DNA of 63,615 nucleotides from Bacteroidales bacterium (GCA_017617035.1 JAFZWV010000023.1:1-63615); one strand, 5' to 3'; shown: positions 7,047 to 15,937, numbered from the stretch's first letter. Numbers and translations: made by a program. The notes: a model not told the origin generated them from the sequence alone.

Positions 7047-8852
7047 CTAAAATCTCTTTTCTATGTCCTCAATAGGAACGATGCAGGTGATGCGCTTCCC
7101 CGAAGGCGTCAGATCCGCAGATGAGCAGGCGAACAAATCGTCCATTAACTGAGTGGCCTCGGCGGGAGTCTTCAACTCCGCGTAGCGGGCAGCGCCCATC
7201 TCCGCCAACTTGCGTGCTGTAGCGGACTGCATCATTTCCGGCAGGCAACCGTGCCCACCGTCGGAGAGAATCTGCAACAAGTCTGCCACTGTATCGCGCA
7301 CTGACATTTCGTCAGAGTTCAGACCTTCGGGCACTGCGTTCACGACCACCGAATCCGCACTAAACGGCGCGATATCGAAGCCGAGGCGCCCAAGGACGTC
7401 GGCGTACTCCTCGAACAGCGGGACATTCGCAGGGCCCACAGGGACCTCGACCGGGAACAACGCCGACTGGGCGACGGGCGCCTCGGCCTGCAGCGCGCGC
7501 AGCATCTTCTCATAGAGGATGCGGACGAGCGCACGACGGATATGGACCAGCATCACACCGGACGCCACCGGGGTCGCAATGAACCGGCCACCGATGATAA
7601 TGGCCTTGGAGAGGGCCAGCGTCCGCTCTTCGAAAAGAGCGCCGTAGTTCTCGCTCCGCCGGCCGAAGTCGGCCCCATGGCCCACCGCACCGCTCCCGAA
7701 ATCTGGAGTGTAATCGCTCGAAGGCTGGGTATCAAACGGATTATAGTCCGGATCAAAATCGCGGGACGGTGCGATCTCCGCATTCTTATATTCGGAGAAG
7801 CTGCGGGAAATCTGAGGCATCTCAACCGCGCCTTCTGTATCAAAATCGATAGACGCGCCGAAACTGTTACGTCCTAATGTTTCACGAACGCAAGCGTACA
7901 GCGTCTGGAAAATCACGCTGTCCTCCTCGAATTTGATCTCAGTTTTCGTCGGGCTGATGTTGACGTCTATGGAATGAGGGTCAACAGTCAGATAAATGAA
8001 ATATGACGGCGTTACACCCTCCGGGACCATCTCAGAGTAGGCGTTCATCACCGCCTTATGGAAATACGGGCTGCGGAAATAACGGCCATTAACGAAGAAA
8101 AACTGGTTTCCCAGAGTCTTGCGTGCGCTCTCCGGCCTGCCGATGAAACCGCTCAAAGAAACGAGCGAAGTCTCGGCGAAAATGTCGACCAAATCGCCAG
8201 TCACCCCTGCCCCAAGCAAATCCTGAATACGGTATTTCAGCGACTTCGCAGCCTTCAAGACGAACATGTCGCGGCCATTGTGCGTAAGCGTAAACGCCAC
8301 CTCCGGGCGAGTCAGCGCGACATGGGTGAACTCTTCGACTATATGCTTAAGCTCGACATTATCGGACTTCAAGAACTTGCGACGTGCCGGGGTGTTGTAG
8401 AACAGGTTGCGCACGGCAATCGAAGTACCAACGGGCGCTGCGCAGGGGGCGACCGAAATGGATCCGAAATTGCCCACGGTTACCTGCGTACCCATCTCAT
8501 CGTCGGGGCGACGCGTCTTCAGCGTCACCTCCGCGACTGCAGCAATTGAAGCCAGCGCCTCACCGCGGAAACCAAAGGTCGCTATCTGCTCGAGGTCCTC
8601 GGCCGTTGCAATCTTCGATGTGGCGTGGCGCTCGAAGCAGAGCACCGCGTCCTCGGCGGACATGCCGCAGCCGTCGTCAATCACTTGGATGAGGGTGCGG
8701 CCGGCATCGGTCACCACGACCGTCACCTTAGTCGCCCCGGCGTCGATAGCGTTCTCGGTCAGTTCCTTCACCACCGATGCCGGCCTGCCGACGACCTCGC
8801 CGGCAGCAATCATGTTCGCAATCTGTGCGGGCAATACCTGTAGTTTTCCCAT
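7047..8852 (-). CDS. mutL: DNA mismatch repair protein MutL
   Basis: A 601-residue MutL, the ATPase that links MutS mismatch recognition to strand excision. The N-terminal GHKL motifs are clear (ENAIDAGA, DDGCGM, GFRGEALAS) and the dimerisation domain is at the C-terminus. Around residues 430-445, where nicking MutL proteins carry DQHAxxE, this protein reads VHIRRALVRILYEK, so the metal-binding endonuclease motif is not recognisable. A central linker near residues 340-400 is variable. It lies in a compact run with tsaC upstream (2-base gap) and the rhomboid gene downstream (no gap). Confidence 0.95.
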   Translation of the reverse strand: MGKLQVLPAQIANMIAAGEVVGRPASVVKELTENAIDAGATKVTVVVTDAGRTLIQVIDDGCGMSAEDAVLCFERHATSKIATAEDLEQIATFGFRGEALASIAAVAEVTLKTRRPDDEMGTQVTVGNFGSISVAPCAAPVGTSIAVRNLFYNTPARRKFLKSDNVELKHIVEEFTHVALTRPEVAFTLTHNGRDMFVLKAAKSLKYRIQDLLGAGVTGDLVDIFAETSLVSLSGFIGRPESARKTLGNQFFFVNGRYFRSPYFHKAVMNAYSEMVPEGVTPSYFIYLTVDPHSIDVNISPTKTEIKFEEDSVIFQTLYACVRETLGRNSFGASIDFDTEGAVEMPQISRSFSEYKNAEIAPSRDFDPDYNPFDTQPSSDYTPDFGSGAVGHGADFGRRSENYGALFEERTLALSKAIIIGGRFIATPVASGVMLVHIRRALVRILYEKMLRALQAEAPVAQSALFPVEVPVGPANVPLFEEYADVLGRLGFDIAPFSADSVVVNAVPEGLNSDEMSVRDTVADLLQILSDGGHGCLPEMMQSATARKLAEMGAARYAELKTPAEATQLMDDLFACSSADLTPSGKRITCIVPIEDIEKRF

Positions 8853-8854
8853 GG

Positions 8855-9418
8855 CTATGCGCGAATAATCTGAATCTGGCCGTCTACCGCGACCTTGATA
8901 ATCTGGCTGGCGCGGCCCGTGCTACCCTTTTCGAGCTTCGGGTCGACAATAAAGTCCACGGCCCCCCGGATTTCCTCCGGAATATCGGCGAACTTCTTCG
9001 GCGCCGGCTCTCCGGAAATGTTGGCCGACGTCGACACTACAGGTCTGCCGAGCCTACGGCAAAGGTCTACACAATCTTCATTCAGCGGTATGCGAATACC
9101 CACCGACCCGTCTTCGGCCACGGCGTTCGGGGCAACGCCCACGGCATCGGGATAGATGATGGTCATCGGCGCGTCGTTGACCTCAACGAGCTGGATCGCC
9201 ATCTGCGGCACCTCGCGAATATAGCGGGCGACCATGTCCAGGTCTGCAGCGAGAAGGACGAGCGACTTCGCTTCGTCGCGGCGCTTCAAAGCGAAAACTT
9301 TAGCTACCGCTTCGGCATTGGTGGCGTCACACCCGATTCCCCAGATAGTATCTGTAGGATAAAGGATAACTCCACCGGCCTTCAAGACCTTTGCAGCTTC
9401 GATTATAGTGTCTTTCAT
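8855..9418 (-). CDS. tsaC: L-threonylcarbamoyladenylate synthase (TsaC/YrdC)
   Basis: A 187-residue YrdC/Sua5-family enzyme that makes threonylcarbamoyl-AMP from threonine, bicarbonate and ATP, the first step of the t6A37 tRNA modification. The N-terminal YPTDTIWG and the later RxP and STSANISG motifs match the family. There is no C-terminal Sua5 extension, so it is the short TsaC form. Its start overlaps the end of the upstream small membrane protein gene by four bases. Its partner tsaE is elsewhere in this window at 56140. Confidence 0.94.
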   Translation of the reverse strand: MKDTIIEAAKVLKAGGVILYPTDTIWGIGCDATNAEAVAKVFALKRRDEAKSLVLLAADLDMVARYIREVPQMAIQLVEVNDAPMTIIYPDAVGVAPNAVAEDGSVGIRIPLNEDCVDLCRRLGRPVVSTSANISGEPAPKKFADIPEEIRGAVDFIVDPKLEKGSTGRASQIIKVAVDGQIQIIRA

Positions 9419-9714
9419 TTTATGAGCATGTAGAATTTGAGGATATAGAACAGGATGGCGAATACCAGCAGAAGACCGACAATACCGATAATCTGCTGCG
9501 CACGGTTGACATGGGAACGGCTGCGGTTGCCGTCACGGAACGATCCTCGGATGTAGTCGCCCGGTCGATAGGTGCCTTCGGCCTTTTCCTTATCGGCAGT
9601 ACCGTCGACCTGGCCGAACATGCGCTTGCGCTCCTCCGCCTTTTCGTCGTAGTAGCGGGGAGTGTAGTGGAACACGCGGTGTTCCTGGTCTCCAAAGAAG
9701 TTAAACAGTGCCAT
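9415..9714 (-). CDS. Small conserved membrane protein, unknown function
   Basis: A 99-residue protein with a polar, charged N-terminal half (FHYTPRYYDEKAEERKRMFG) and one strong transmembrane segment near residues 76-96 at the C-terminus. The arrangement suggests a cytoplasmic domain with a C-terminal anchor. I recall similar proteins in Bacteroidales genomes without an assigned role. The ATG at 9714 is used because an upstream in-frame ATG at 9789 would overlap the trmB end by 70 bases. It lies between trmB (4-base gap) and tsaC (4-base overlap). Confidence 0.75.
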   Translation of the reverse strand: MALFNFFGDQEHRVFHYTPRYYDEKAEERKRMFGQVDGTADKEKAEGTYRPGDYIRGSFRDGNRSRSHVNRAQQIIGIVGLLLVFAILFYILKFYMLIK

Positions 9715-9718
9715 GGTT

Positions 9719-10576
9719 CTATTTTTTAGCGGGCTGATGGCTGAAAGACCTTCGGGGTCCTTCGGCATCGCGCCAGAATTTTTCATCAAAATCAGTGGGA
9801 TGGACGTATGGTCCGTCGTGGTCTATCACGAATTGCATATATGTGATAGGCAGACCCATCTCCAGGAACATCTTCTCATAGAAGGTCTGGACTTCATACA
9901 CGACAGGGTCGAGATCTCTCCACTCTCTGCGCTCGGTCGAGATGACAGAATTGTCATTTCGAGCGGAGCCGGAGGCGGAGTCGAGAAATCTCTGGTAAAC
10001 GTCCTCCGTGCAGCAGCGTAGCTTCAGCCCATTCGCCCGAACTACCGCTTTGGTGTACTCGTGGAGGAAGCGAGAGTCGGTTTTCAAATGCACTAAACCT
10101 CCCGGGCGCATAAAACTACGGTAACGTTCCAGGAACAGCGGAGACGAAAGACGAGAATTCTCACTCTTCATCTGAGGGTCGGAGAACGTGAGCCATATCT
10201 CCGAAATCTCACCAGGAGCAAAAAAAGCAGTTATGAATTCGATACGCGTACGTAGAAATGCCACATTACCTATCTTCTCCAGCGTTGCTGTCTTGGCGCC
10301 TTTCCAGAGGCGTGCGCCTTTTATATCCACTCCTATGAAACACTTGTCGGGATAACGACGTGCCAGATCGAGTGTGTACTCGCCTTTTCCGCAACCGAGC
10401 TCGAGAATTATCTCGGCTCCGGGTTCGCGCCCGAACATACGCTCTGCCCAATGCCCCTTTATAGGGTGGTCCTTCAGGTTGAAGTAGCCATCCGACAGGA
10501 GCTCCGCCGCAGAGGGTTGCAGCAGACAGGCGAACGTCTCATTCTCAGCGAACTTCCTTAGTTTGTCGTGTCCCAT
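9719..10576 (-). CDS. trmB: tRNA (guanine-46-N7)-methyltransferase, with in-frame repeat insertion
   Basis: A 285-residue TrmB that methylates G46 of tRNA using SAM. The SAM-binding motif LELGCGKGEY is near residue 60 and FSDPQMKSENSRLSS near 135 is the TrmB signature region. Residues about 195-222 (including SARNDNSVISTERREW) do not belong to the family: they are translated from an 82-base palindromic repeat at 9911-9992 that keeps the frame open. The C-terminal 40 residues are also an extension. The ATG at 10576 overlaps the gldH end by 19 bases; a longer frame upstream is rejected because it lies inside gldH. Confidence 0.9.
   Translation of the reverse strand: MGHDKLRKFAENETFACLLQPSAAELLSDGYFNLKDHPIKGHWAERMFGREPGAEIILELGCGKGEYTLDLARRYPDKCFIGVDIKGARLWKGAKTATLEKIGNVAFLRTRIEFITAFFAPGEISEIWLTFSDPQMKSENSRLSSPLFLERYRSFMRPGGLVHLKTDSRFLHEYTKAVVRANGLKLRCCTEDVYQRFLDSASGSARNDNSVISTERREWRDLDPVVYEVQTFYEKMFLEMGLPITYMQFVIDHDGPYVHPTDFDEKFWRDAEGPRRSFSHQPAKK
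9911..9992. repeat. GAGAAATCTC...CGAAATGACA palindrome inside trmB
   Basis: The left arm starts GAGATCTCTCCACTC and ends GAGATGACA; the right arm starts TGTCATTTCGAGCGGAGC and ends GAGAAATCTC. The arms are imperfect inverted copies around AGAAT. It belongs to the same repeat family found between genes at 6275-6347 and in the gene at 47951-49195. Confidence 0.85.
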
Positions 10577-10974
10577 CGTTTTTCTTTCCAGATAAGTCCA
10601 AGGCCCCTGAAGCCTTTCACCTCCGGGCTTACACCCACTTTTAGCGTCCACTGCCCGACGGAAGGGAAACGCACATAAGAGCGATAGCGCTGAAGTGTCC
10701 CTTCGCCAGTATCCGTAAGCATATACACCGTCTCGCGATAAACCGTATCGGATGGCGCCACCCAAGTTATATCAAGCCTGACAGGTTCAGAAACGCTGTC
10801 GTCGCTGTCGACCCTGGTATAGAACGCAAAGTCGAAGTGCGCCAGCGAATCCACCACCAGAATCGGGAAGTCATAGGAATTGCGAGGTGCAGCCAGGAAC
10901 AGCTCTCCCGACACGGGCCTCGCGCAGGACCAAAAGCATACAACTGCCAAAGCTATGAGCAGCCTACTTCTCAT
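10558..10974 (-). CDS. gldH: GldH-like gliding-motility lipoprotein
   Basis: A 138-residue envelope lipoprotein of the GldH family. A short hydrophobic leader ends in Cys17 (CFWSC), an imperfect lipobox, followed by a beta-rich domain. In gliding Bacteroidota GldH supports the gliding and type IX secretion machinery, but many non-motile Bacteroidales keep it. Identification rests on the sequence pattern plus position right after holB and ricT, the usual arrangement in the phylum. It overlaps ricT by 11 bases and trmB by 19. Confidence 0.75.
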   Translation of the reverse strand: MRSRLLIALAVVCFWSCARPVSGELFLAAPRNSYDFPILVVDSLAHFDFAFYTRVDSDDSVSEPVRLDITWVAPSDTVYRETVYMLTDTGEGTLQRYRSYVRFPSVGQWTLKVGVSPEVKGFRGLGLIWKEKRWDTTN

Positions 10975-12094
10975 TCTTACCCCTCTTCCTGCCCCTGTGT
11001 TTTTTCTTCTTGGGGCTGTCGAAACGAGTGATGCTGCCCTCGCCTGCCGCCGTAACGAACTCGGGAGCGGAGCTGACCGGCTCAGGCATAAGCGAATCGG
11101 GCTTGATGCCGTTGCGGTTCATCATGATAATCTCGCGGACGTCTTCGGCAGCGAGCGGATAGAGGTTTTCGTCCGAATTGCGGTCGTAGGAAAAGTACAT
11201 GGTCTCCGCGAGGATGTTGGTCTTGCGGAGCCAGGCCAGGCCGTCCTTGAATTCGAGCGGCTCGGTGACCTTCGGGATGCGACTCTGGGCATCCATGTAG
11301 GTCGCAACTTCATAGTTGATGCAGCACTTGAGCTTGCCGCACTGGCCGGCGAGCTTCTGCGGGTTGAGCGAAAGGTCCTGGCAGCGGGCTGCGGAAGTAC
11401 TGATGCTCTTGAAGTTGGTGATATAGTTGGCGCAGCATAGTTCGCGACCGCAAACGCCGAGACCTCCGATGAGGCCGGCTTCCTGGCGAGCGCCTATCTG
11501 CTTCATTTCGATTTTGATACGGAACTCCTCTGCGAAGACCTTGATGAGCTGGCGGAAGTCCACACGACCGTCGGCTATGTAATAGAATATCGCCTTGGTC
11601 CCATCGCCCTGGAACTCCACGTCGCCGATTTTCATCTCCAGGCCCATGGTGGCAGCGATGCGGCGGGCTTCGATCATAGTCTGCTGCTCGCGGGCGGTTG
11701 CCTCCAGCCACTTCTCCACGTCGGCCTGACGGGCTTTACGGTAGATCTTACGGAACTCGGCTGTCTCGGGATCTATCCTGCGGCGCTTCATCTGGCGCAG
11801 GACGAGCGGGCCTTCGAGGGTGACAATTCCGAGGTCATGGCCATTGGCCGCCTCCACCACCACCATATCGCCCTGACGCACGCTCTGGCCGCTATCGTTT
11901 CTGTAGAAGCCCTTACGGGTGTTCTTGAAACGGACCTCTAAGATGTCGGGGTATTCGTTGGCGCCTATGTCCTTGAGATAGTTGTGCTCTCCAAGCTTGC
12001 AGCAACCTTCCCTGTATGTACATACGGTCTCTCCTTCGGGTGTGGTGCATTTGACGCACCCGCGGAAGCAGTCGTAGTTGATAGTCTCACTCAT
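10964..12094 (-). CDS. ricT: PSP1-domain protein (RicT/YaaT-like)
   Basis: A 376-residue PSP1-domain protein. The cysteine-rich core motifs CGRELCCANY and CGKLKCCINYE are diagnostic; in Bacillus the homologue RicT is part of an Fe-S complex acting on RNase Y and development. The N-terminus adds its own Cys cluster (CFRGCVKC, then REGCCKLG) and the C-terminus ends in a basic tail. It overlaps holB by four bases, the common pairing in Bacteroidota. The specific role in this phylum is unknown. Confidence 0.88.
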   Translation of the reverse strand: MSETINYDCFRGCVKCTTPEGETVCTYREGCCKLGEHNYLKDIGANEYPDILEVRFKNTRKGFYRNDSGQSVRQGDMVVVEAANGHDLGIVTLEGPLVLRQMKRRRIDPETAEFRKIYRKARQADVEKWLEATAREQQTMIEARRIAATMGLEMKIGDVEFQGDGTKAIFYYIADGRVDFRQLIKVFAEEFRIKIEMKQIGARQEAGLIGGLGVCGRELCCANYITNFKSISTSAARCQDLSLNPQKLAGQCGKLKCCINYEVATYMDAQSRIPKVTEPLEFKDGLAWLRKTNILAETMYFSYDRNSDENLYPLAAEDVREIIMMNRNGIKPDSLMPEPVSSAPEFVTAAGEGSITRFDSPKKKKHRGRKRGKNEK

Positions 12095-13089
12095 AATGAC
12101 ATGTATAATCTGTCGGCAAGATCTGTAAAGAGTATCTTGACACTAACATTGCGCTCTATGTAACCCTGGGCGCGGCTGAGCGCTTCCGCAGCCTTACGCG
12201 GGAATGTCTTTGGGCATCTCGCAGCCCAGTCGCGGAGCTCGGCGAGCTCGGTTTCGGGCACCTCGACAAGGTTGTCGAGACCCTGCTGCAGGAGGAATAC
12301 GAAACGCAGCCTCTCTGCGGCGTACTTGCAGAAGCCCTTTGCGCGTTCGCGCGAAGGGAGCGCCGCAAGCGATTCGGCGGTATCGAGCGCGGCCCCGAGG
12401 TCGCGCGCCAGCACCGCCTGCATCAGGCGGCGCATAAGCTCCGGATCTTCCGCCTGACCCACCGAACGGAACGTTCCCTTTTGGGGCATGACGCGAAGCC
12501 TGAGGCAACGCGAGGCGATAGTAGGAAGGACCATGTCCGGCGCATGGGTAATCATAAGGAACAGAGTTTTCTCCGGCGGTTCCTCGACGGCCTTCAGCAA
12601 GCGGTTGGCCGCCTCCCTGTTCATCTTCTCCGGAAGATAGACGACAAGCGCGCGATAACCTCTCTCAAGAGCATAAAGCGACAGGACATCGAGTACCTTC
12701 TTCGCCTCTTCGACCTTGATCATGGCCGTTTTACCTTCTATTCCGAGGGCGTCGCTCAGTTCGTTTTCGGTAAACGAGGGATTGGACTGAACGAGTTCGC
12801 GCCACTGGACCACGAAATCGGTCGAACTGCCGGTATTGACAGGATAGATATAATGCACATCGGGGTGGATGAGCTTGCTAATCTTATTGCAGCCCGGACA
12901 GGAGCCGCAGGAATCTCCTCCCTCGCGGTTCTTGCAATACAAATACTGCAGGAAGGCCTGAACGATGGGGAAGGCTCCCCCGCCGTCGTCTTCGTGAAGC
13001 ATGATCGCATGGGGTATCTTACCGGAATCGACCATCCCGGCCAGAGCCCTTACGACATCTTCATTGCCTGCAATATCTGCAAATCTCAT
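12091..13089 (-). CDS. holB: DNA polymerase III delta' subunit
   Basis: A 332-residue clamp-loader subunit of the AAA+ family. The zinc site CGSCPGC is near residue 60, and where active clamp loaders have a Walker A loop this protein has DDGGGAFP, consistent with the non-hydrolysing delta' subunit. A downstream segment carrying NRLLKAVEEPP is the conserved sensor region. The start overlaps the prenyl synthase gene end by four bases, and the end overlaps ricT by four. Confidence 0.9.
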   Translation of the reverse strand: MRFADIAGNEDVVRALAGMVDSGKIPHAIMLHEDDGGGAFPIVQAFLQYLYCKNREGGDSCGSCPGCNKISKLIHPDVHYIYPVNTGSSTDFVVQWRELVQSNPSFTENELSDALGIEGKTAMIKVEEAKKVLDVLSLYALERGYRALVVYLPEKMNREAANRLLKAVEEPPEKTLFLMITHAPDMVLPTIASRCLRLRVMPQKGTFRSVGQAEDPELMRRLMQAVLARDLGAALDTAESLAALPSRERAKGFCKYAAERLRFVFLLQQGLDNLVEVPETELAELRDWAARCPKTFPRKAAEALSRAQGYIERNVSVKILFTDLADRLYMSL

Positions 13090-14060
13090 TTGTTCCTTAT
13101 GGTGTTGAATCTTGCTATTTCTGCAAGATAAGCAGTGTATCGGCTTTCCGGAAGAGCCTTCAACGCGGCGAGAGCGTTGTCAACATATTGATTGAGTATC
13201 TCACCGGCTGCTTCTACTCCTCCGCGCTCCGCTACAAATTTACGAATCTCTTCGCAATATTCAGGGTGCGCGTCGATAGCGAGAACCATTTTTCTTATTT
13301 CACTCTCTCTGGGCGAATCTTTCATCGCGCAAAGCAGCGGAAGCGTAATCTTCTTTTCAAGAAGGTCTATACCCACTGGCTTTCCCAACTCGCCGTCGCC
13401 GGCATAGTCGAGAATATCGTCCTTAATCTGGAAAGCAATACCAAGTGCGTCTGAGTACTCCTTGGCCGCAGCGACGTATTCTGCAGGTGCGCCGACGGAA
13501 ATAGCTCCGCTCAGGCCGGCCGTCTCGAAAAGAGAGGCGGTCTTACAGAAGATGATGCGAAAATACTCCTTTTCGGAAGTATCTGCGGCTCCTGCCTTTT
13601 CGAGCTGGAGCATCTCACCTTCGGCAAGATCGGACAAAGTCTTCGAGAAGATTTTTTTCACGGCGTCGCGAGAGTCGGCTTCAAGAATAAGATCCACCGC
13701 TTTTGAGAGCCAGAAGTCGCCGACGAGGACGGCCCGGCTGGGACCGAGACGCAGACGCATAGTAGGCTCTCCGCGCCGGACGTCGCTCTCGTCGGCGACA
13801 TCGTCGTGGAGAAGGGTTGCATTGTGGAGCAACTCGGCGGCGGCTGCGTAGCGGCGGGTGTCCTCCCCTATCCGGCCGTCGCTGCAAGCGCCGGCCATCA
13901 GGAGGGTGACCATCGGCCGCAGCATCTTGCCGCCGTGGGCTATAATCTGACTGTTGACTATGTTGAGCAGACCTATATCCGAACGCAGCGCGTCCGCAAT
14001 AAGAGTCTGCACCGACTGCCAGTCTTCTCCGAGGAAGCTTAGTATCTCTTCCCTGCTCAT
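13086..14060 (-). CDS. Polyprenyl diphosphate synthase
   Basis: A 324-residue trans-prenyltransferase that extends allylic diphosphates with isopentenyl diphosphate, probably to make the long side chain of menaquinone. The first aspartate-rich motif is DDVAD (86-90) and the second is DDILD (214-218), with the usual RRGEP after the first. Chain length cannot be deduced safely. The start overlaps the LOG gene end by four bases. Confidence 0.92.
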   Translation of the reverse strand: MSREEILSFLGEDWQSVQTLIADALRSDIGLLNIVNSQIIAHGGKMLRPMVTLLMAGACSDGRIGEDTRRYAAAAELLHNATLLHDDVADESDVRRGEPTMRLRLGPSRAVLVGDFWLSKAVDLILEADSRDAVKKIFSKTLSDLAEGEMLQLEKAGAADTSEKEYFRIIFCKTASLFETAGLSGAISVGAPAEYVAAAKEYSDALGIAFQIKDDILDYAGDGELGKPVGIDLLEKKITLPLLCAMKDSPRESEIRKMVLAIDAHPEYCEEIRKFVAERGGVEAAGEILNQYVDNALAALKALPESRYTAYLAEIARFNTIRNK

Positions 14061-14587
14061 AACTCTGCCTTGAATTCTTCGATAGTCCTTACGAAAATGA
14101 TCTTGCGGCGGGTAGGCACGTCTAGCATACCGGTTTCGACATAGTGGTCGAACAACTTTTCCAGTATGTCATAAAAACCTCCGACATTGAAGATCACCAT
14201 CTTCGCGTCGATCTGGTGTAACCTAATGAGCGTACAAGTCTCGGCGAGTTCATCAAGAGTTCCGATACCACCCGGAAGCGCAACGGCCAGACTAATCCCA
14301 GCACGCATTTCTTCCTTACGGGCGGACATGGTTTCGGTCCAGACCAGTTCATCGAGAGCCGGATATTCCAGACCGTCCATAAAACGGGGAAGGACGCCCT
14401 TGACATGTGCTCCACACTCGCGGGCAGTATCGCTGACGACCTTCATCGTTCCCTTGATAGTACCGCCTGATACGATCTCATAACCACACAAACAAGCCGC
14501 GCGGACTGCTTCCCGGGCGGCTTGGTTGTATTTAGGATCTATGTTCGAAGCTGCGGCGCAGAAGAAAAGCGCCTTTTTGCCTGTCAT
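14057..14587 (-). CDS. LOG-family (TIGR00730) Rossmann protein
   Basis: A 176-residue protein of the LOG family, whose plant members release cytokinin bases from their nucleotide precursors; bacterial members are usually nucleotide 5'-monophosphate nucleosidases. The signature PGGIGTLDE is at residues 105-113 and GGTIKGTM near 41 binds phosphate. The cellular substrate here is unknown. It follows the OMP gene after three bases. Confidence 0.9.
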   Translation of the reverse strand: MTGKKALFFCAAASNIDPKYNQAAREAVRAACLCGYEIVSGGTIKGTMKVVSDTARECGAHVKGVLPRFMDGLEYPALDELVWTETMSARKEEMRAGISLAVALPGGIGTLDELAETCTLIRLHQIDAKMVIFNVGGFYDILEKLFDHYVETGMLDVPTRRKIIFVRTIEEFKAEL

Positions 14588-14590
14588 CTA

Positions 14591-15310
14591 CTAGAAGTAA
14601 AGTGTTGCGGTTAAAGCAATACCGTTTGCTTTGCTGTTCTTAGCCTGATCGTACATAGCCTGGGCTGACCAGCTGGCCTGACCGTCTTCGTTATAGAGGT
14701 TACCGAAGTCCCAATACCACTTGAGCGAAACAGCGAGTTTGTCGAGGAGGAGAATACCCGCACCAACACCTACGCCATACTGGACACGGTTGCGGCCGTC
14801 CCACTTGTTCTCATCGTTGCTATCGGTATTCAGAGGAATTCCCGATGCGGTTGCGAGAGCCTCGAGGGCTGTCTGAGCGACGCCGTTCTTAGCCTCTGTC
14901 TTAGTTTCGGTCGTAATAGCATAACCGATGTAAGGCTCAATGAATGCGTAAGGTGCTATACCGGCAAGATCGAGTTTCCAACCGGCCTGGACGGGAATCT
15001 CAAGGAATCCGGTTTTAGTATCGATGTCAATCTCGAAGTTGTCTCCTGAGATGCCGAGGATCTGATCCTGAAGTCTTGCGCCTTTCATTTCGTACATAAC
15101 ACCCGGTTGCACATAGAAGCCGAGGGGAAGACCGAGTTTGAGGACAATACCGGCGTGGTACTGAGTCACTGACTGGTTCTCAACTACATCGCTGTATGCA
15201 GTCTTCAGGTCCGAAGAGTTGGAAGTAAGACCGCCAACGATACCGAGCTGAGCGGAAGCGCTTACAGCAAAAAGAACAAGAGCTGCTGCAGCGGCGATTA
15301 ATTTCTTCAT
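14591..15310 (-). CDS. Outer-membrane beta-barrel protein
   Basis: A 239-residue secreted protein with a clear signal peptide (cleavage after about residue 20, VSASA/QLG) and alternating hydrophobic strands ending in an aromatic C-terminus (TATLYF), as in small OmpX/OmpW-like barrels of the Bacteroidota PorT/OMP_b-brl type. Ligand and role are unknown. Its ATG overlaps the trxA stop codon by four bases. Confidence 0.8.
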   Translation of the reverse strand: MKKLIAAAAALVLFAVSASAQLGIVGGLTSNSSDLKTAYSDVVENQSVTQYHAGIVLKLGLPLGFYVQPGVMYEMKGARLQDQILGISGDNFEIDIDTKTGFLEIPVQAGWKLDLAGIAPYAFIEPYIGYAITTETKTEAKNGVAQTALEALATASGIPLNTDSNDENKWDGRNRVQYGVGVGAGILLLDKLAVSLKWYWDFGNLYNEDGQASWSAQAMYDQAKNSKANGIALTATLYF

Positions 15311-15630
15311 AACAGAGAATTTATTCGTTTAACTATTTCTTCTTTTGATACCAATCCGATAGTTTTATCGACCGGTACTCCATCTTTGAAAAAGATGAGA
15401 GTAGGGATGCTTCGGATTCCGTACTCTATAGAGATGTCCTGAACCTCGTCAACGTTGCATTTTGCAACGACGATTTTTCCGTCGAAGTCTTCAGCGACTT
15501 CCGCGACTGTCGGAGCAAGCGCCCTGCAGGGGCCGCACCAAACCGCCCAGAAATCGACAACCACTACGTGCGCCGAGGCTAGTATCTCTTTGAAATTCTG
15601 ACTGGTAACTGTTTTTTCCATTTCCTCCAA
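15307..15630 (-). CDS. trxA: Thioredoxin
   Basis: A 107-residue cytoplasmic thioredoxin with the WCGPC active site at 31-35 and the cis-proline loop IRSIPTL near 70. It has no signal peptide. It sits between the PII-like gene (13-base gap) and the OM barrel gene (4-base overlap), so it is transcribed with the efflux operon. Confidence 0.95.
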   Translation of the reverse strand: MEEMEKTVTSQNFKEILASAHVVVVDFWAVWCGPCRALAPTVAEVAEDFDGKIVVAKCNVDEVQDISIEYGIRSIPTLIFFKDGVPVDKTIGLVSKEEIVKRINSLL

Positions 15631-15643
15631 AAATAAGCATTTT

Positions 15644-15937
15644 TTAAATATGTTCGTCTACCGTCCAGCAAAAAGCCCTGAGTCCGAGGTCCTCGAACTT
15701 GAGGTCTTTTTCGTGGAGGGCGGCGAGAATCCCCGGCACTGCGGAGTCCTCGACCATAGCCAGCACGGCGTGGTTCATGACCGGCCAGGCATGTGAACCC
15801 ATATGGGGCTCACCATTTTCGGACCCGCGTCCGCTGACTTCGTCCCAGCGGGTGAACCCCCTCTGGCCGAAGCTCTCGAGGAGGTCCGCTATCTCCTCAT
15901 TGTAAGCCTGATTGTATGCTATGAATACAGCTTTCAT
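15644..15937 (-). CDS. PII-like small protein linked to the RND pump
   Basis: A 97-residue protein resembling PII-like/DUF3240-type ferredoxin-fold proteins that are found beside RND metal or drug pumps. The core RGFTRWDEVSGRGS and GEPHMGSHAWP, followed by a short beta-alpha-beta (AVLAMVEDS), fits that fold. The start is set by the ATGA overlap with the pump gene; an upstream in-frame ATG at 16048 lies inside the pump gene. Function is inferred as signalling or sensing, not shown. Confidence 0.65.
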   Translation of the reverse strand: MKAVFIAYNQAYNEEIADLLESFGQRGFTRWDEVSGRGSENGEPHMGSHAWPVMNHAVLAMVEDSAVPGILAALHEKDLKFEDLGLRAFCWTVDEHI

